64,000 bases of DNA, taken from NCBI GenBank assembly GCA_016765535.1, contig JAESPQ010000024.1, positions 32,438 to 96,437 of the forward strand. Reading direction: 5' to 3'. This document shows positions 26,593 to 36,296 of this stretch, one piece after another. This DNA is from Alteromonadaceae bacterium (GTDB lineage: Bacteria; Pseudomonadota; Gammaproteobacteria; Enterobacterales; Alteromonadaceae). Each line of letters begins with the position of its first letter. Position 1 is the first letter of the stretch. The translations under genes and the position numbers were made by a program. Below the pieces are notes generated by a model, which made no database searches, was not told the origin of the DNA, and was given only the letters and a program-made list of their open reading frames with translations.

Positions 26593-27327
26593 ATGAATGA
26601 TAAAACCCAAAGAACCCATAAAACCATTGAACAAGCTGAGCAAGAAGGTAAATATATCCGTAAAGTGCGTAGTTTTGTTAAGCGCGAAGGGCGTTTAACT
26701 AAAGCGCAAGAGCGGGCTATTAATGATCATTGGCAAACTATGGGGCTAAATCATAGTGACGGCGCAATTAATATCGCTAAGCTGTTTGGTAACGACAACC
26801 CATTAGTGCTTGAAATTGGCTTTGGTATGGGAAAATCGCTGGTTGAAATGGCAAAAAATGCACCCAAGCTAAATTTTATTGGCGTTGAGGTACATAAACC
26901 CGGTGTTGGTGCTTGTATTGCATTAGCGGTTGAACAGGGAATTACTAATTTAAAAGTATATGAACATGATGCCATTGAAGTTTTGGCTGATTGTATTGCT
27001 GATCAAAGTTTAACCACAGTGCAATTGTTTTTTCCTGATCCTTGGCATAAAAAGAAACATCATAAGCGCCGTATTGTTCAAACGAGTTTTGTTGAAAGTA
27101 TTCGTCAAAAATTAAAAGTTGGCGGTGTTTTCCACATGGCGACTGATTGGCAAAATTATGCGGAATGTATGCTTGACGATATGAAAAATTCAGCAGGTTT
27201 TGAAAATTTATCGCCAAGTAATGATTATGTACCACGTCCCGATTCACGTCCTTTAACTAAGTTTGAAAACCGTGGTCAGCGTTTAGGTCATGGTGTTTGG
27301 GATTTACAATTTAAGTGTATAGATTAG
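26593..27327 (+). CDS. trmB: tRNA (guanine-N7-)-methyltransferase
   Basis: 244 residues. Methylates G46 of tRNAs using S-adenosylmethionine. The SAM-binding loop [16 protein letters not shown], then [15 protein letters not shown], and the family signature [15 protein letters not shown] are clear; the C-terminal [20 protein letters not shown] completes the fold. Soluble. The repeat-rich gap in front suggests independent transcription from yggL. Confidence 0.96.
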   Translation: MNDKTQRTHKTIEQAEQEGKYIRKVRSFVKREGRLTKAQERAINDHWQTMGLNHSDGAINIAKLFGNDNPLVLEIGFGMGKSLVEMAKNAPKLNFIGVEVHKPGVGACIALAVEQGITNLKVYEHDAIEVLADCIADQSLTTVQLFFPDPWHKKKHHKRRIVQTSFVESIRQKLKVGGVFHMATDWQNYAECMLDDMKNSAGFENLSPSNDYVPRPDSRPLTKFENRGQRLGHGVWDLQFKCID

Positions 27328-27408
27328 TTTTTGCGCTCGTTATATAATCTTTTTTATAAGTAATAGCCAGTAGTATAGTTAATCGTTGAATTCAAATAGG
27401 AAAACAGA

Positions 27409-28479
27409 ATGTCTATAGTAGTAAAGCCACTTGAAGAAAGTAAACGTGGTACTTGTCCGCAAGAGTATAGTTTTGGCGGAACATTTTCTGATCATATGTT
27501 TACGCAAGATTATGATCCAGTCAATGGTTGGCATAATATTGAAATTACGCCTTATCATGCATTATCACTAGACCCTTCTGCGGCAGTCTTACACTATAGC
27601 CAAGAAATTTTTGAAGGCTTAAAAGCTTATCGTCGTGTTGATGGCGGTATTAATTTATTTCGCGCTGAAGAAAATGCTAAGCGCTTTAATCGTTCAGCTA
27701 AACGTATGGTAATGCCTGAAGTTGATACTGACTTACATCTTGATGCGATTAAAAAATTAGTTGCTTTAGATCATAATTGGGTACCTGATCAAGATGGCTC
27801 GTCTCTATATATTCGTCCAACGATGATCGCCACTACACCCAAATTAGGTTTAGGTGCTAGCGCTAATTACACTCACTTTATTATTACTGGTCCTGCGGGC
27901 GCTTATTTTAAGGGCGGTTTAAGTCCTATTTCGGTTTATGTTGCTGATAAATATCGTCGTGCGGTTAAAGGCGGTGTTGGTGAAGCTAAAACGGGTGGTA
28001 ACTATGCGGCAAGTTTATATGCTTCAGAAGAAGTTGCCAGCCAAGGTTATTCACAAGTGTTATGGCTTGATGCGATTGAAGGGCGCTTTATTGAAGAAGT
28101 TGGCGCAATGAATATTTGCTTTGTTTATGAAGGTAAGCGCATCGTAACGCCTGCTTTAAGCGGCAGTATTTTACCCGGTATTACCCGTGATTCTATTTTA
28201 AAACTTGCACCTACTCTGGGCTATGAAATTAGTGAAGAACGCTTAGATATCAATACTATTTTAACTGATATTGACAGTGGTAAAATTACCGAAGTATTTG
28301 GGTGTGGCACTGCGGCGGTTGTTGCCCCAGTAGGTGCTTTAGCCTTTAATGGCACAGACCATGTTATTAATAATAATCAAACGGGTGATGTTGCTAAGCA
28401 CCTTTATGATGAATTAACGGGTATTCAGTATGGCACTCGTGAAGATCGTTTTGGTTGGATCACAGCAGTTGAGTTGTAG
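27409..28479 (+). CDS. ilvE: Branched-chain amino acid aminotransferase
   Basis: 356 residues, the longer (fold-IV, BCAT-type) form. Interconverts Leu, Ile and Val with their 2-oxo acids using PLP and 2-oxoglutarate/glutamate. Visible are EIFEGLKAYRR, LYIRPTMIATTPKLG, the PLP-lysine region GGVGEAKTGGNYAASL, EEVGAMNICFVYEG, and the cofactor-binding GSILPGITRDSIL and EVFGCGTAAVVAPVG. AGGAAAA sits seven bases before the ATG. Monocistronic; the following 390 bp contain a large palindromic repeat. Confidence 0.96.
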   Translation: MSIVVKPLEESKRGTCPQEYSFGGTFSDHMFTQDYDPVNGWHNIEITPYHALSLDPSAAVLHYSQEIFEGLKAYRRVDGGINLFRAEENAKRFNRSAKRMVMPEVDTDLHLDAIKKLVALDHNWVPDQDGSSLYIRPTMIATTPKLGLGASANYTHFIITGPAGAYFKGGLSPISVYVADKYRRAVKGGVGEAKTGGNYAASLYASEEVASQGYSQVLWLDAIEGRFIEEVGAMNICFVYEGKRIVTPALSGSILPGITRDSILKLAPTLGYEISEERLDINTILTDIDSGKITEVFGCGTAAVVAPVGALAFNGTDHVINNNQTGDVAKHLYDELTGIQYGTREDRFGWITAVEL

Positions 28480-28503
28480 CTAATAACTGTGTGGCTATTG
28501 TTA

Positions 28504-28769
28504 TATACTCATGATACTTCAAAATGTCTGTTTCAGGACGTCTGAGCAATTCATGATCAAGGCGCCTCTTTTTATTAATGGTTACTCCCTTAACAAAAGA
28601 GGCAACGACGAGCATGGTTTGCTCAGCCGTCCCCGTAGGGCGAGTTTAAAAGGCTTATATGCTGCGTTATTGATTTCGACAAGGGAATAACCATTATCCT
28701 CAATCAATGCCTTGCCTCTAAGCCTTTTAATTCTCGCTGAAACGAGTATTTCGAGGTAACATGAGTATA
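28504..28769. repeat. 266-bp composite of nested hairpin repeats
   Basis: Outer arms TATACTCATG (28504-28513) and CATGAGTATA (28760-28769) enclose two adjacent hairpin elements. The first is bounded by GGACGTCTGAGCAA / TTGCTCAGCCGTCC (28536-28549, 28619-28632) around GCCTCTTTTT...AACAAAAGAGGC; the second (28636-28740) is nearly identical to 22307-22458 minus its insert. With flanking DNA this fills most of the ilvE to 28871 gap; no gene is seen in it. Confidence 0.8.
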
Positions 28770-28805
28770 GTGATGCCACTGTATTTAGAACCTAGGCTCT
28801 AGGTT

Positions 28806-28830
28806 CTAAAGCCTGATCTTTGTCAGGACG
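28806..28830. repeat. ATCCTGA-type short palindromic repeat, diverged
   Basis: GCCTGATctttgtCAGGACGAC, a weaker copy of the short palindrome family, preceded by a separate small palindrome AGAACCTAGGCTCTAGGTTCT at 28787-28807. Confidence 0.55.
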
Positions 28831-28870
28831 ACAATAACGTATCAAAAAATTACAACAATATTATTTTTTG

Positions 28871-29212
28871 TTAATCTAAATATTGCCTTTCTAAGTGCAT
28901 TAAATGTTGGCTATTACGGACATTATTTGTTGTCTGTAGCCATTGTTTGTCAATAATTTCGTAATAAATTGCCGCTTGTAAGATACGTATTGGGTATTGC
29001 GTCCAATAATAAATAGTTGCGTCAATATGTGCTTGTGTATTAGGAAATTGCTCACTGCGCTGGTTAGTTAAGTCTTCTTTAATTACCGCAATAACTTTAG
29101 CTTTTACTTCGCTATTAAGTAATGCTTTAAATTTATTAAATTGTTTAGCTCGGTACAATTGCCAAGCTAGCCAAATAAGCAAGGCAAGTGCAGGTAATAC
29201 GATAAATTCCAA
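28871..29212 (-). CDS. Small membrane-anchored protein of unknown function
   Basis: 113 residues: an N-terminal transmembrane helix (about residues 3-20, FIVLPALALLIWLAWQLY) followed by a soluble helical part (KALLNSEVKAKVIAVIKEDL, then a Tyr/Gln/Trp-rich end). The only plausible start is TTG at 29212, with GAGA about nine bases before it. No family recognised. It lies downstream of ogt on the same strand but 181 bp away with two palindromes between, so it is probably a separate unit. Confidence 0.7.
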   Translation of the reverse strand: MEFIVLPALALLIWLAWQLYRAKQFNKFKALLNSEVKAKVIAVIKEDLTNQRSEQFPNTQAHIDATIYYWTQYPIRILQAAIYYEIIDKQWLQTTNNVRNSQHLMHLERQYLD

Positions 29213-29242
29213 GTTTGATTCTCTTTGGTTAAATGTTGTTAA

Positions 29243-29317
29243 GATCCTGACCTTCGTCAGGATGATAATGCCATCAGGAATGGTAAAAAGTATGTCATGC
29301 TGAACTTGTTTCAGTAT
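29243..29317. repeat. Two ATCCTGA-type palindromic repeats
   Basis: GATCCTGACcttcGTCAGGATG at 29243-29264 and the relative GTCATGCTGAACttgtTTCAGTATC at 29293-29317 sit side by side between ogt and the small membrane-protein gene. Confidence 0.75.
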
Positions 29318-29393
29318 CTCTATTTATTATTATACAAGCTGTTTTTATATGCGGTAAATATTAACACTCACTCATAAACTATTCATCATTAAA

Positions 29394-29885
29394 CTACTCT
29401 GTTTTAAACTTTGCGCCTTCAAATTCAAGTAATTTAGCTTTTAATGCTAAACCACCGGCATAACCCGTTAATTTACCATTAGTTCCAATAACGCGATGAC
29501 AAGGAATGATCAATGCAATAGGGTTAGCTCCATTAGCACTACCTACAGCGCGCACTGCTTTAGGATTATTAATGGTATTGGCAAGCCAAGCGTAACTTTT
29601 AGTTTCGCCTTGCTTTATAGTGGTAAGCGCTTGCCATACTTGTTGTTGAAATTTAGTGCCTTGAGGGACGAGTTTTAAATTGAAATTTACGCGTTGTTTA
29701 GCAAAGTATTGATCGAGTTGTTGGTAAACATCAGCAAAAATAGTCTGCTGTTTATTAAGTTGTTGATAATCAAGTGGTATGTTTGTATTTTTATCGCCAT
29801 CAATAAATTCTAAACTCATTAATCCTTGATCGTTGGCGGTGAGTGAAATATCTCCAAAAGGTGATTGATAATAAGTAAAATACAT
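29394..29885 (-). CDS. ogt: Methylated-DNA--protein-cysteine methyltransferase
   Basis: 163 residues. Suicide repair of O6-methylguanine: the methyl group moves to Cys in the PCHRV motif (IIPCHRVIGTNGKLTGYAGG). QGTKFQQQVWQALTTIKQGE, then SYAWLA and RAVGSANGANPIA complete the domain. The ATG at 29885 gives the normal MYFTYYQSPFG start; the frame runs 10 codons further upstream to a TTG. It follows the Ada-AlkA gene by 65 bp on the same strand, so the pair supplies the methyltransferase domain that the fusion protein lacks. Confidence 0.95.
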   Translation of the reverse strand: MYFTYYQSPFGDISLTANDQGLMSLEFIDGDKNTNIPLDYQQLNKQQTIFADVYQQLDQYFAKQRVNFNLKLVPQGTKFQQQVWQALTTIKQGETKSYAWLANTINNPKAVRAVGSANGANPIALIIPCHRVIGTNGKLTGYAGGLALKAKLLEFEGAKFKTE

Positions 29886-29950
29886 TGGAAACTCTCTTGT
29901 TATATTGTTAATCAATTATTGTTTTGTCACTGTTCTTGTTATTTTATTAT

Positions 29951-31372
29951 TTAATGGCCTAACGAGTACCATAAATAAATAGCCGCATAAGCACGCCATG
30001 GTCGCCATTGTTCACTGAGGGCCAAAATATCTTTATTGCTAAGTTTTTTGTCGTTCATTGTTAGCGCTTTAATTATGCCTAAATCGGCACTTGGAAAAGC
30101 ATCAGGATCACTTAACCCGCGCATTGCTAAATAATTTACCGTCCAAGGGCCAATACCTTTGATGGTAATTAACTGTTTTTCTAGTGCTTCAATACTGGAG
30201 TAACAAGATAATATATCACTGTGCTCTAGGTAAAAATCAAGCCAATTATGTAGTGTGCTAATACGTGATTTAGTTAAACCGATGTTTTGATAATCTACAT
30301 TAATTAACTCTTTTTGATTAGGAAATATATGTGTTAAACCAAAGGGGTTTGCTAGTGCTTTGTCACCATATTTTACACTAATACGATTAGCTAATGTGGT
30401 CGCTGCTTTTACCGATATTTGCTGCCCTAAAATAGCACGAATAGAAAATTCAAATTTATCCCAACAGCCAGGTAATCGTAATCCTGGATATTGTTTAATC
30501 ACCATTTTTAATTGCAGATGATGACTTAAATATTGATGAATAACTAACATGTCGGCATCAAGATCAAACATTCGTCTTACACGAATTATTACTTGATTTA
30601 AATAGCGGTAATCTTCAAGTTGTACGGTGAGCCTTAAAGCTAATTTATTAGTGATGGCACTGACTTCAAACCAACCTTTTGTACTGTTTATTTCAATAGT
30701 ACGGCGGTAATGTGTCTCGCTTACTTGTTCTACACTATCAAGTTGGCGCAAACGAAAAAAGCTTAACATTAATGGCCAATCAAACGGCGGACGATAAGCA
30801 AGTTCAATATTTACGCTAGTTGTGGTGATCAGTTTTTCACGGGGTGTCTTTTTAATTGCTGATGGCGTGCATTTATAGGCGAGTTTAATTGCTTCATTAA
30901 AACGACGAATACTATTAAAGCCTGCCGCAAAAGCAATTTCGGTAATACTTAAGCGGGTAGTTTTAAGTAACTTGCTGGCGAGTAATAATTTTTGATTGTG
31001 TAAATACTTACTTGGTGGCAAGCCATAATGCTTAATAAATATTCGCCTTAGCTGGCGTTCGCTAAGCTGAAAATTTTCACAAATTGTTGTCAAAGAACTT
31101 CCTGACTCTAATGCTTGCGTAAGTTGTTTTATTGAACGCGGAATATGAGTTTGAGGAGCTAATTCAGGTAAGCAACGTTTACAAGGTCTAAATCCTGCGG
31201 CTTGCGCTTGTAAAGCATTTTTATAATAACGAACATTTTCTTCTTTGGGCGCACGTGCTGGGCAAATTGGGCGACAAAAAATTCCCGTGGTTAATACCGC
31301 AGTAAAAAATTTACCATCAAAGCGGACATCTTTACTTAAACGAGCTTGTTGGCAAATGTTGTTATTGAGCAT
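29951..31372 (-). CDS. Ada regulatory domain - AlkA glycosylase fusion
   Basis: 473 residues in three parts. Residues about 1-75: Ada N-terminal zinc domain with C33, C37, C64 and C67 (GIFCRPICPAR, CKRC), which repairs methylphosphotriesters and thereby senses methylation. About 80-175: AraC-type DNA-binding domain (SITEIAFAAGFNSIRRFNEA). About 185-473: AlkA 3-methyladenine glycosylase with AlkA-N domain, RAILGQQISVKAATTLANR, and the HhH-Asp region IKGIGPWTVNYLAMRGLSDP, AFPSADLGI. One protein thus senses, activates and excises. The C-terminal methyltransferase domain of classical Ada is absent and supplied by ogt next door. Confidence 0.94.
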   Translation of the reverse strand: MLNNNICQQARLSKDVRFDGKFFTAVLTTGIFCRPICPARAPKEENVRYYKNALQAQAAGFRPCKRCLPELAPQTHIPRSIKQLTQALESGSSLTTICENFQLSERQLRRIFIKHYGLPPSKYLHNQKLLLASKLLKTTRLSITEIAFAAGFNSIRRFNEAIKLAYKCTPSAIKKTPREKLITTTSVNIELAYRPPFDWPLMLSFFRLRQLDSVEQVSETHYRRTIEINSTKGWFEVSAITNKLALRLTVQLEDYRYLNQVIIRVRRMFDLDADMLVIHQYLSHHLQLKMVIKQYPGLRLPGCWDKFEFSIRAILGQQISVKAATTLANRISVKYGDKALANPFGLTHIFPNQKELINVDYQNIGLTKSRISTLHNWLDFYLEHSDILSCYSSIEALEKQLITIKGIGPWTVNYLAMRGLSDPDAFPSADLGIIKALTMNDKKLSNKDILALSEQWRPWRAYAAIYLWYSLGH

Positions 31373-31611
31373 AAAAAATTATAATCGTGTGACTGTAAAG
31401 GTACTTTATCATAGAGACAAAATTAAAAATTAACTGGCGATATTCGGACAAGTCTAAAAATTGATAAAATTGAGAGATAAAACGTATCATTTTTTATGAT
31501 TTTATTTTTAGAGTAATTATCAAGGCTCTTGCATATAAAAAATTTTCGTTATTCCTTTGTTAGTAAAAATTGTATATTGTTAATGTACAATAATAATTAT
31601 CCCCTGTCATT

Positions 31612-32664
31612 ATGCAATCACTCTCGTTGTTTTTCGCTAATTTTGCCTTTGCGCAAATGTTAATGTGTGCGCTATTTTTATTGCCTATGTGGCGTAAAAA
31701 TCAAGCGGTACGTTTGTTTATAATGCTTATGCTAGTTGGTAGTGGTTATTGGCTTGGCGCTATTTTTCCGCAATTAGCCAATCATTCTTTTTTAGGGTGG
31801 TTACAATTTATTGCGGGTAATGCACTGCCGGGTGTTTTTTGGTTGGTGGGGTTAAGTTTGTTTGCGGAGCATTTTGAATTAAAAACTAAACATTATGTTA
31901 TTGCTGCCTTAACGCTTTTTATTCCTTTAACGTCACAATTTTTTCAATGGGCATTTACTACACCTTTGGTTGTCGGAACTTGGTCATACACACTGATAAA
32001 ATATGGAGATATGGCGCTCGAACTTGGCTTAATTAGTCATGCTTTGTTTATTGCATTGAAGTATTGGCGTGATGATTTAGTACAAGAACGTCGTTATATT
32101 CGTGGTGGTGTGATCAGTATTTCTGCCTTGTATATTGTTGTTGTTATTGCTGTCGAACAATTATTTAATATTCACTGGCAAGGCTTTGACTTAATTAAAT
32201 CATTATTATTAGCAGGCTTAATTACAGCGATTAATTTATTGATTTTTACGCTTAGAGAGTCAAGTTTATTTGCCTTAGTTAATACTAATAAAAAAGATAT
32301 AGCGACAGTTGTTATTAAAAAGCCCCCTTCAAAAGATGTCGAAAAAATTATTTTATCCATGACAAATGAAAAATTATATCAGCAAGATGGGCTAACTATT
32401 GCTAGTTTGGCAAGGCATTTATGCATTCATGAATATAAATTACGGCAATTAATTAATGGCGAATTAAATTATCGTAATTTTAATGATTTTCTTAACTTTT
32501 ATCGTATTCAAGAAGTCACGCAAGAATTACAAAATAAAAATGATGGACAATTACCTATTTTAACACTGGCATTAGAAAGTGGCTTTAGAAGTTTAAGCTC
32601 GTTTAATAAGGCATTTAAAAATACCCACGGTATGACACCAACAGAATACCGCAAACAAGTTTAA
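31612..32664 (+). CDS. Membrane-bound AraC-family regulator
   Basis: 350 residues. The first ~215 form six or seven hydrophobic helices (FAFAQMLMCALFLLPMW, LFIMLMLVGSGYWLGAIF, YVIAALTLFIPLTSQFF and others), then a C-terminal AraC/XylS DNA-binding domain with LTIASLARHLCIHEYKL and the second HTH ILTLALESGFRSLSSFNKAF and the end MTPTEYRKQV. It probably senses something in the membrane and binds DNA from there; this layout is known but its signals are not. It is the gene immediately upstream of the cytochrome cluster, the obvious candidate target. Confidence 0.87.
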   Translation: MQSLSLFFANFAFAQMLMCALFLLPMWRKNQAVRLFIMLMLVGSGYWLGAIFPQLANHSFLGWLQFIAGNALPGVFWLVGLSLFAEHFELKTKHYVIAALTLFIPLTSQFFQWAFTTPLVVGTWSYTLIKYGDMALELGLISHALFIALKYWRDDLVQERRYIRGGVISISALYIVVVIAVEQLFNIHWQGFDLIKSLLLAGLITAINLLIFTLRESSLFALVNTNKKDIATVVIKKPPSKDVEKIILSMTNEKLYQQDGLTIASLARHLCIHEYKLRQLINGELNYRNFNDFLNFYRIQEVTQELQNKNDGQLPILTLALESGFRSLSSFNKAFKNTHGMTPTEYRKQV

Positions 32665-32813
32665 TTTTATTTTATTTAATTCATTGTTATTACAGTGAAT
32701 TTTTATTTTTAATACGTGTTTTTTAGAATCCGTCAGCTTTTTTTAGTAATCCGTAAGCTTTAACTTATCAGCTAAGTATAGTGAATTATCTTCTTTTACT
32801 TACTTGGTGCTTT

Positions 32814-33443
32814 ATGGTTGTGCGGTTTATTATTTTTATCTTCTTTTTTGTTTTTTTTGCAGTTCACGCAAATTCTCAAAACCTACCAACAAGACAACCA
32901 AAAAGCTTTCAACAGTGTGTGGCTTGTCATGGTGATAGCGCACAAGGTAATAGTGATTTAAAAGCGCCAGCCTTAGCGGGTCAATCTAGTGGGTATTTAC
33001 ATCGACAACTTCATAATTTTACTAATGGTTTACGAGGCAAACATTCACAAGATATTGGTGGTCAACAAATGGCGGCAATAGCAAAAAAATTAAACACTAG
33101 CGAAATAACTTTATTAGTAAATTATATTGCCACTTTATCTGAACCACAGATTAATGATGAAAAAATAGCCGGAGATTTAAAAAATGGTTCTCGTTACTAT
33201 CAAGCCAAATGTGGTGCTTGTCATGGTGGTGTTGCACAAGGTAATAACATGTTTAAGGCACCGCGATTAGCCGCACAAAATTATGCCTACCTAACCCTAC
33301 AAATGGCTAATTTTCAACAAGGTGTACGCGGTACTGAGAAGCAAGACAAATATGGTCGGCAAATGGCAATGATGGCAAAAACTGTTTCAGCCAAAGAATT
33401 GCATGATATTTTATATTTTATTAACCAGCAAAAGGTTAAATAA
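32814..33443 (+). CDS. Periplasmic diheme cytochrome c (c4-like)
   Basis: 209 residues with a strongly hydrophobic N-terminal signal (MVVRFIIFIFFFVFFAVHA) and two similar cytochrome c domains. Heme motifs are CVACH and CGACH; each is followed by an ALAGQ / RLAAQ patch and a later Met (QQMAAIAKKL, RQMAMMAKTV), consistent with c4-type cytochromes. It would shuttle electrons in the periplasm. A GTG at 32781 is an alternative start with no SD; ATG 32814 gives a better signal peptide. Twelve bases separate it from the peroxidase gene, so they are one operon. Confidence 0.88.
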   Translation: MVVRFIIFIFFFVFFAVHANSQNLPTRQPKSFQQCVACHGDSAQGNSDLKAPALAGQSSGYLHRQLHNFTNGLRGKHSQDIGGQQMAAIAKKLNTSEITLLVNYIATLSEPQINDEKIAGDLKNGSRYYQAKCGACHGGVAQGNNMFKAPRLAAQNYAYLTLQMANFQQGVRGTEKQDKYGRQMAMMAKTVSAKELHDILYFINQQKVK

Positions 33444-33454
33444 GGTTAGTCTAA

Positions 33455-34672
33455 ATGAGACATTTTATTTTAATTTTATTGCTGATGTTTTTTAGTAATG
33501 CAAAAGCTATGGCAAGTGATACTTTTACCTTGGTATCACACTGTCCACCAAGCTTTGAGCTTATTAAAGTGGCTAATCAACCAAGTGTTTGTCATTTAGT
33601 TAACTTGTATCAGTTTTATGATTCGGTACAAAATCGCGGTGTTGGTGGGCTACATACGTCATTACCTAAACATCGAGATGGCTTTACTCCACAACAAATT
33701 GATTTAGGACGTTATTTGTTTTTTGATCCCTTGCTATCAAAAGATGGCTCCTTAAGTTGTGCCAGTTGCCATCAACCTGATAAAGGTTTTAGTGACGGTT
33801 TAGATCGAAGTATTGGTATTACGGGTGAAAAAGTGGCTCGTAGCGCACCTAGTTTATGGAATGTCGCTTTTTTAGATAAACTATTTTGGGATGGAAGGGC
33901 AACAACACTTGAACAACAAGCGCAAGGTCCATTATTTAGCCCCGTTGAAATGGGCAATACGCCTGATCATTTATTGCTTTCTTTAGTAAATAATAAAGTT
34001 TATGAAAGGTTGTTCGTTGAAGCTTTCCCAAAACAGATAAAATTAACGCTAGCACAGGTTTATCGTGCCTTAGCGGCCTTTCAATCAACTTTGATTTCAC
34101 TTAATAGCCGTTATGATCATTATGCGCAAGGTTATCATAAAGCACTGAGTAAAAAAGAAATTGCGGGTTTAAATATCTTCCGCTCGTTTGTTGCTCGCTG
34201 TGCTGAATGTCATCAACCACCATTATTTACTAATAATCAAATTGCGGTGATCGGTAGCCCTGATCCTAAGGGAATGCCGTTTGATATTGGCGCACAAAAA
34301 ACTTATCAAGATTTAGGCGTTAGTACAGAAAAAGCACAAAAACTGCGCGGTGGTTTTAAAGTACCTACCCTTAGAAATATTGTTAAAACAGCTCCTTATA
34401 TGCATTCTGGTCGGTATGAAAAGTTGCGAGATGTAGTTAAGTTTTATAATGATGGTCGTGGTAATTCAGTGCCTAAAAACGAAAAATTACTTTTGCACTG
34501 GCATATATGGGAACCAAACCTTACTGATGAAGAGTTGGATCTTATCGTTACTTTTTTAGGTACTTTAACGGATGAAAGTTTAATGCCACAAATACCTAAA
34601 AAATCACCTTCGGGTTTAGCCATTGTTGATAAAAGCTATCAAATAAATAGAGTTTCTCAAAAAACAAAATAA
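33455..34672 (+). CDS. MauG/CCP-type diheme cytochrome c peroxidase
   Basis: 405 residues with signal peptide and two heme motifs, CASCH and CAECH, in the diheme peroxidase fold: GRYLFFDPLLSKDGSLS, GKVARSAPSLWN-like NVAFLDKLFWDGRA, PLFSPVEMG, and the C-terminal VPTLRNIVKTAPYMHSGRY with a Met ligand. Such enzymes reduce H2O2 or, as MauG, oxidise protein side chains using high-valent heme. The position between a diheme cytochrome and a beta-helix cytochrome protein suggests a substrate beyond simple peroxide, but that is inference. Confidence 0.9.
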   Translation: MRHFILILLLMFFSNAKAMASDTFTLVSHCPPSFELIKVANQPSVCHLVNLYQFYDSVQNRGVGGLHTSLPKHRDGFTPQQIDLGRYLFFDPLLSKDGSLSCASCHQPDKGFSDGLDRSIGITGEKVARSAPSLWNVAFLDKLFWDGRATTLEQQAQGPLFSPVEMGNTPDHLLLSLVNNKVYERLFVEAFPKQIKLTLAQVYRALAAFQSTLISLNSRYDHYAQGYHKALSKKEIAGLNIFRSFVARCAECHQPPLFTNNQIAVIGSPDPKGMPFDIGAQKTYQDLGVSTEKAQKLRGGFKVPTLRNIVKTAPYMHSGRYEKLRDVVKFYNDGRGNSVPKNEKLLLHWHIWEPNLTDEELDLIVTFLGTLTDESLMPQIPKKSPSGLAIVDKSYQINRVSQKTK

Positions 34673-34724
34673 AAATAAAGTCAAAAGTAACAGTAATCAT
34701 CTTAGCGAGCAAACGGAGAATAGA

Positions 34725-36266
34725 ATGAATAAATTTGTAATGGCAATATTTTTAATTGCTGCTTTTGTTATTGGCATGTTTTATGGCAGTAACAAACAAG
34801 CAGCGCCTATTATTACCAGTAATACTGGTGGTGCAAGTTATAGTGGTGGATATGATAAAAATACCGATAAAGAGGTTGTTAATAAAAAAGTCACTGCTAA
34901 AAATGCGTCAACTAAAAAGAGTGCGGTAGCGAAACGAAAAGTGGCAGGTACTACCCATGTAGTTAATGACGGCGAATCAATTATGGCAGCGGTTGAGTTA
35001 GCGAAACCGGGTGATACCATTCAAATTATGCCAGGCAAATATCATGAAACTGTTTATATTGATAAAGATGATATTCGTCTTATTGGCGTGATTAAAGGGG
35101 GAAAACGGGCAACGTTAGATGGCCAAAAAAAGCTTAATGATGCAATATTATATTCAGGCAATAATATTGTTATTGAAAACCTTATGATCACCCAATATAA
35201 GGGCAATGGTATTATGGGACAAGCAGGCAATAATTTTGAAATTCGCAATAATATTATTGTTGATACAGGTGTTTATGGTATTTTTCCACAACTCGGTAAA
35301 AATGGTATTGTTGAATATAATGTGCTTTCAGGTATTGAAGATGCGGCCATTTACATTGGTATGAGTGATAATATTCAGGTTGCTTATAATGATGTTTTTG
35401 ACAATGTGGCGGGCATTGAAATAGAAAATTCACGTCATGCCATTGTTGAGCATAATAATGTGCATAATAATACGGGTGGTATTTTAGCTTTTATCACCCC
35501 AGGTTTACCAATAAAAACTACTTTTGATGTGATTATTAGACATAATTTTATTGATAATAACAACCATAAAAACTTTGCTGCTGTTGGCTCTACTGTTGCG
35601 GGTATTCCTGCGGGTACAGGTATTTTGATTATGGCAGCTGATGAGGTGATTGTTGAAGATAATCTTATTACTAATAATAAAACAGCAGGTATTTTAATTA
35701 CCGACCATGATAATGCGCCGAATACCACACTTGATCCTGATGCCGATCCTGCTCCTGATAAAGTAATGATATTAAATAACCTCATGCTTAATAATGGCTA
35801 CGATACCATTGATGAAGCCAAAGCCTTGATGTTGACTGAGTTTAAACAAGGCAATCCAGACATTTTACGTGTTGGGGTATCGCGTGATAGTTGTATTATT
35901 AATCGTCATCGTTACGTTACGGTTGGCGTAAAAGACTGGCAAGAATGTACATTCACTAATACCGATAATATTAAATCTTATATTTTAGATGAGCCTGTAC
36001 CTGCACGTAAAATTGATCCGTCAGAACGTGGCAAGGTGGTGTATATGGGTATTTGTGCGGGTTGTCATGTTTATAGCGGCCGTATGGTTGGTCCTCCTGT
36101 ACAAGTTATTCAAGCACTATATATGGATAATCCACAAGGTATTGCTGATTTTATTGCCGCACCTACCAAAAAACGTGAAGATTATCCTGAAATGCCACCA
36201 CAAAATTATTTGGATGAAAAAACCCGTTTAGCCGCCGCTAAATTTATGTTGTCGGTCACAAAATAA
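34725..36266 (+). CDS. Parallel beta-helix protein with C-terminal cytochrome c domain
   Basis: 513 residues. An N-terminal signal-anchor (MNKFVMAIFLIAAFVIGMFY) leads to a Lys/Ala/Thr linker, then a right-handed beta-helix (about residues 75-400) of the pectate-lyase/NosD type with many N-X-I turns (NNIVIENLMITQYKGNGI, NGIVEYNVLSG, DEVIVEDNLITNN). The last ~90 residues contain one heme motif, CAGCH, and a Met-containing EMPPQNYL, a class I cytochrome c domain. The combination resembles TIGR03805-type beta-helix proteins, from memory. Role unknown: the helix may bind a polymer or partner that is oxidised through the heme. A terminator follows. Confidence 0.86.
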   Translation: MNKFVMAIFLIAAFVIGMFYGSNKQAAPIITSNTGGASYSGGYDKNTDKEVVNKKVTAKNASTKKSAVAKRKVAGTTHVVNDGESIMAAVELAKPGDTIQIMPGKYHETVYIDKDDIRLIGVIKGGKRATLDGQKKLNDAILYSGNNIVIENLMITQYKGNGIMGQAGNNFEIRNNIIVDTGVYGIFPQLGKNGIVEYNVLSGIEDAAIYIGMSDNIQVAYNDVFDNVAGIEIENSRHAIVEHNNVHNNTGGILAFITPGLPIKTTFDVIIRHNFIDNNNHKNFAAVGSTVAGIPAGTGILIMAADEVIVEDNLITNNKTAGILITDHDNAPNTTLDPDADPAPDKVMILNNLMLNNGYDTIDEAKALMLTEFKQGNPDILRVGVSRDSCIINRHRYVTVGVKDWQECTFTNTDNIKSYILDEPVPARKIDPSERGKVVYMGICAGCHVYSGRMVGPPVQVIQALYMDNPQGIADFIAAPTKKREDYPEMPPQNYLDEKTRLAAAKFMLSVTK

Positions 36267-36296
36267 AGACGATTTTTCCTCTTAACCCGCGTTATT

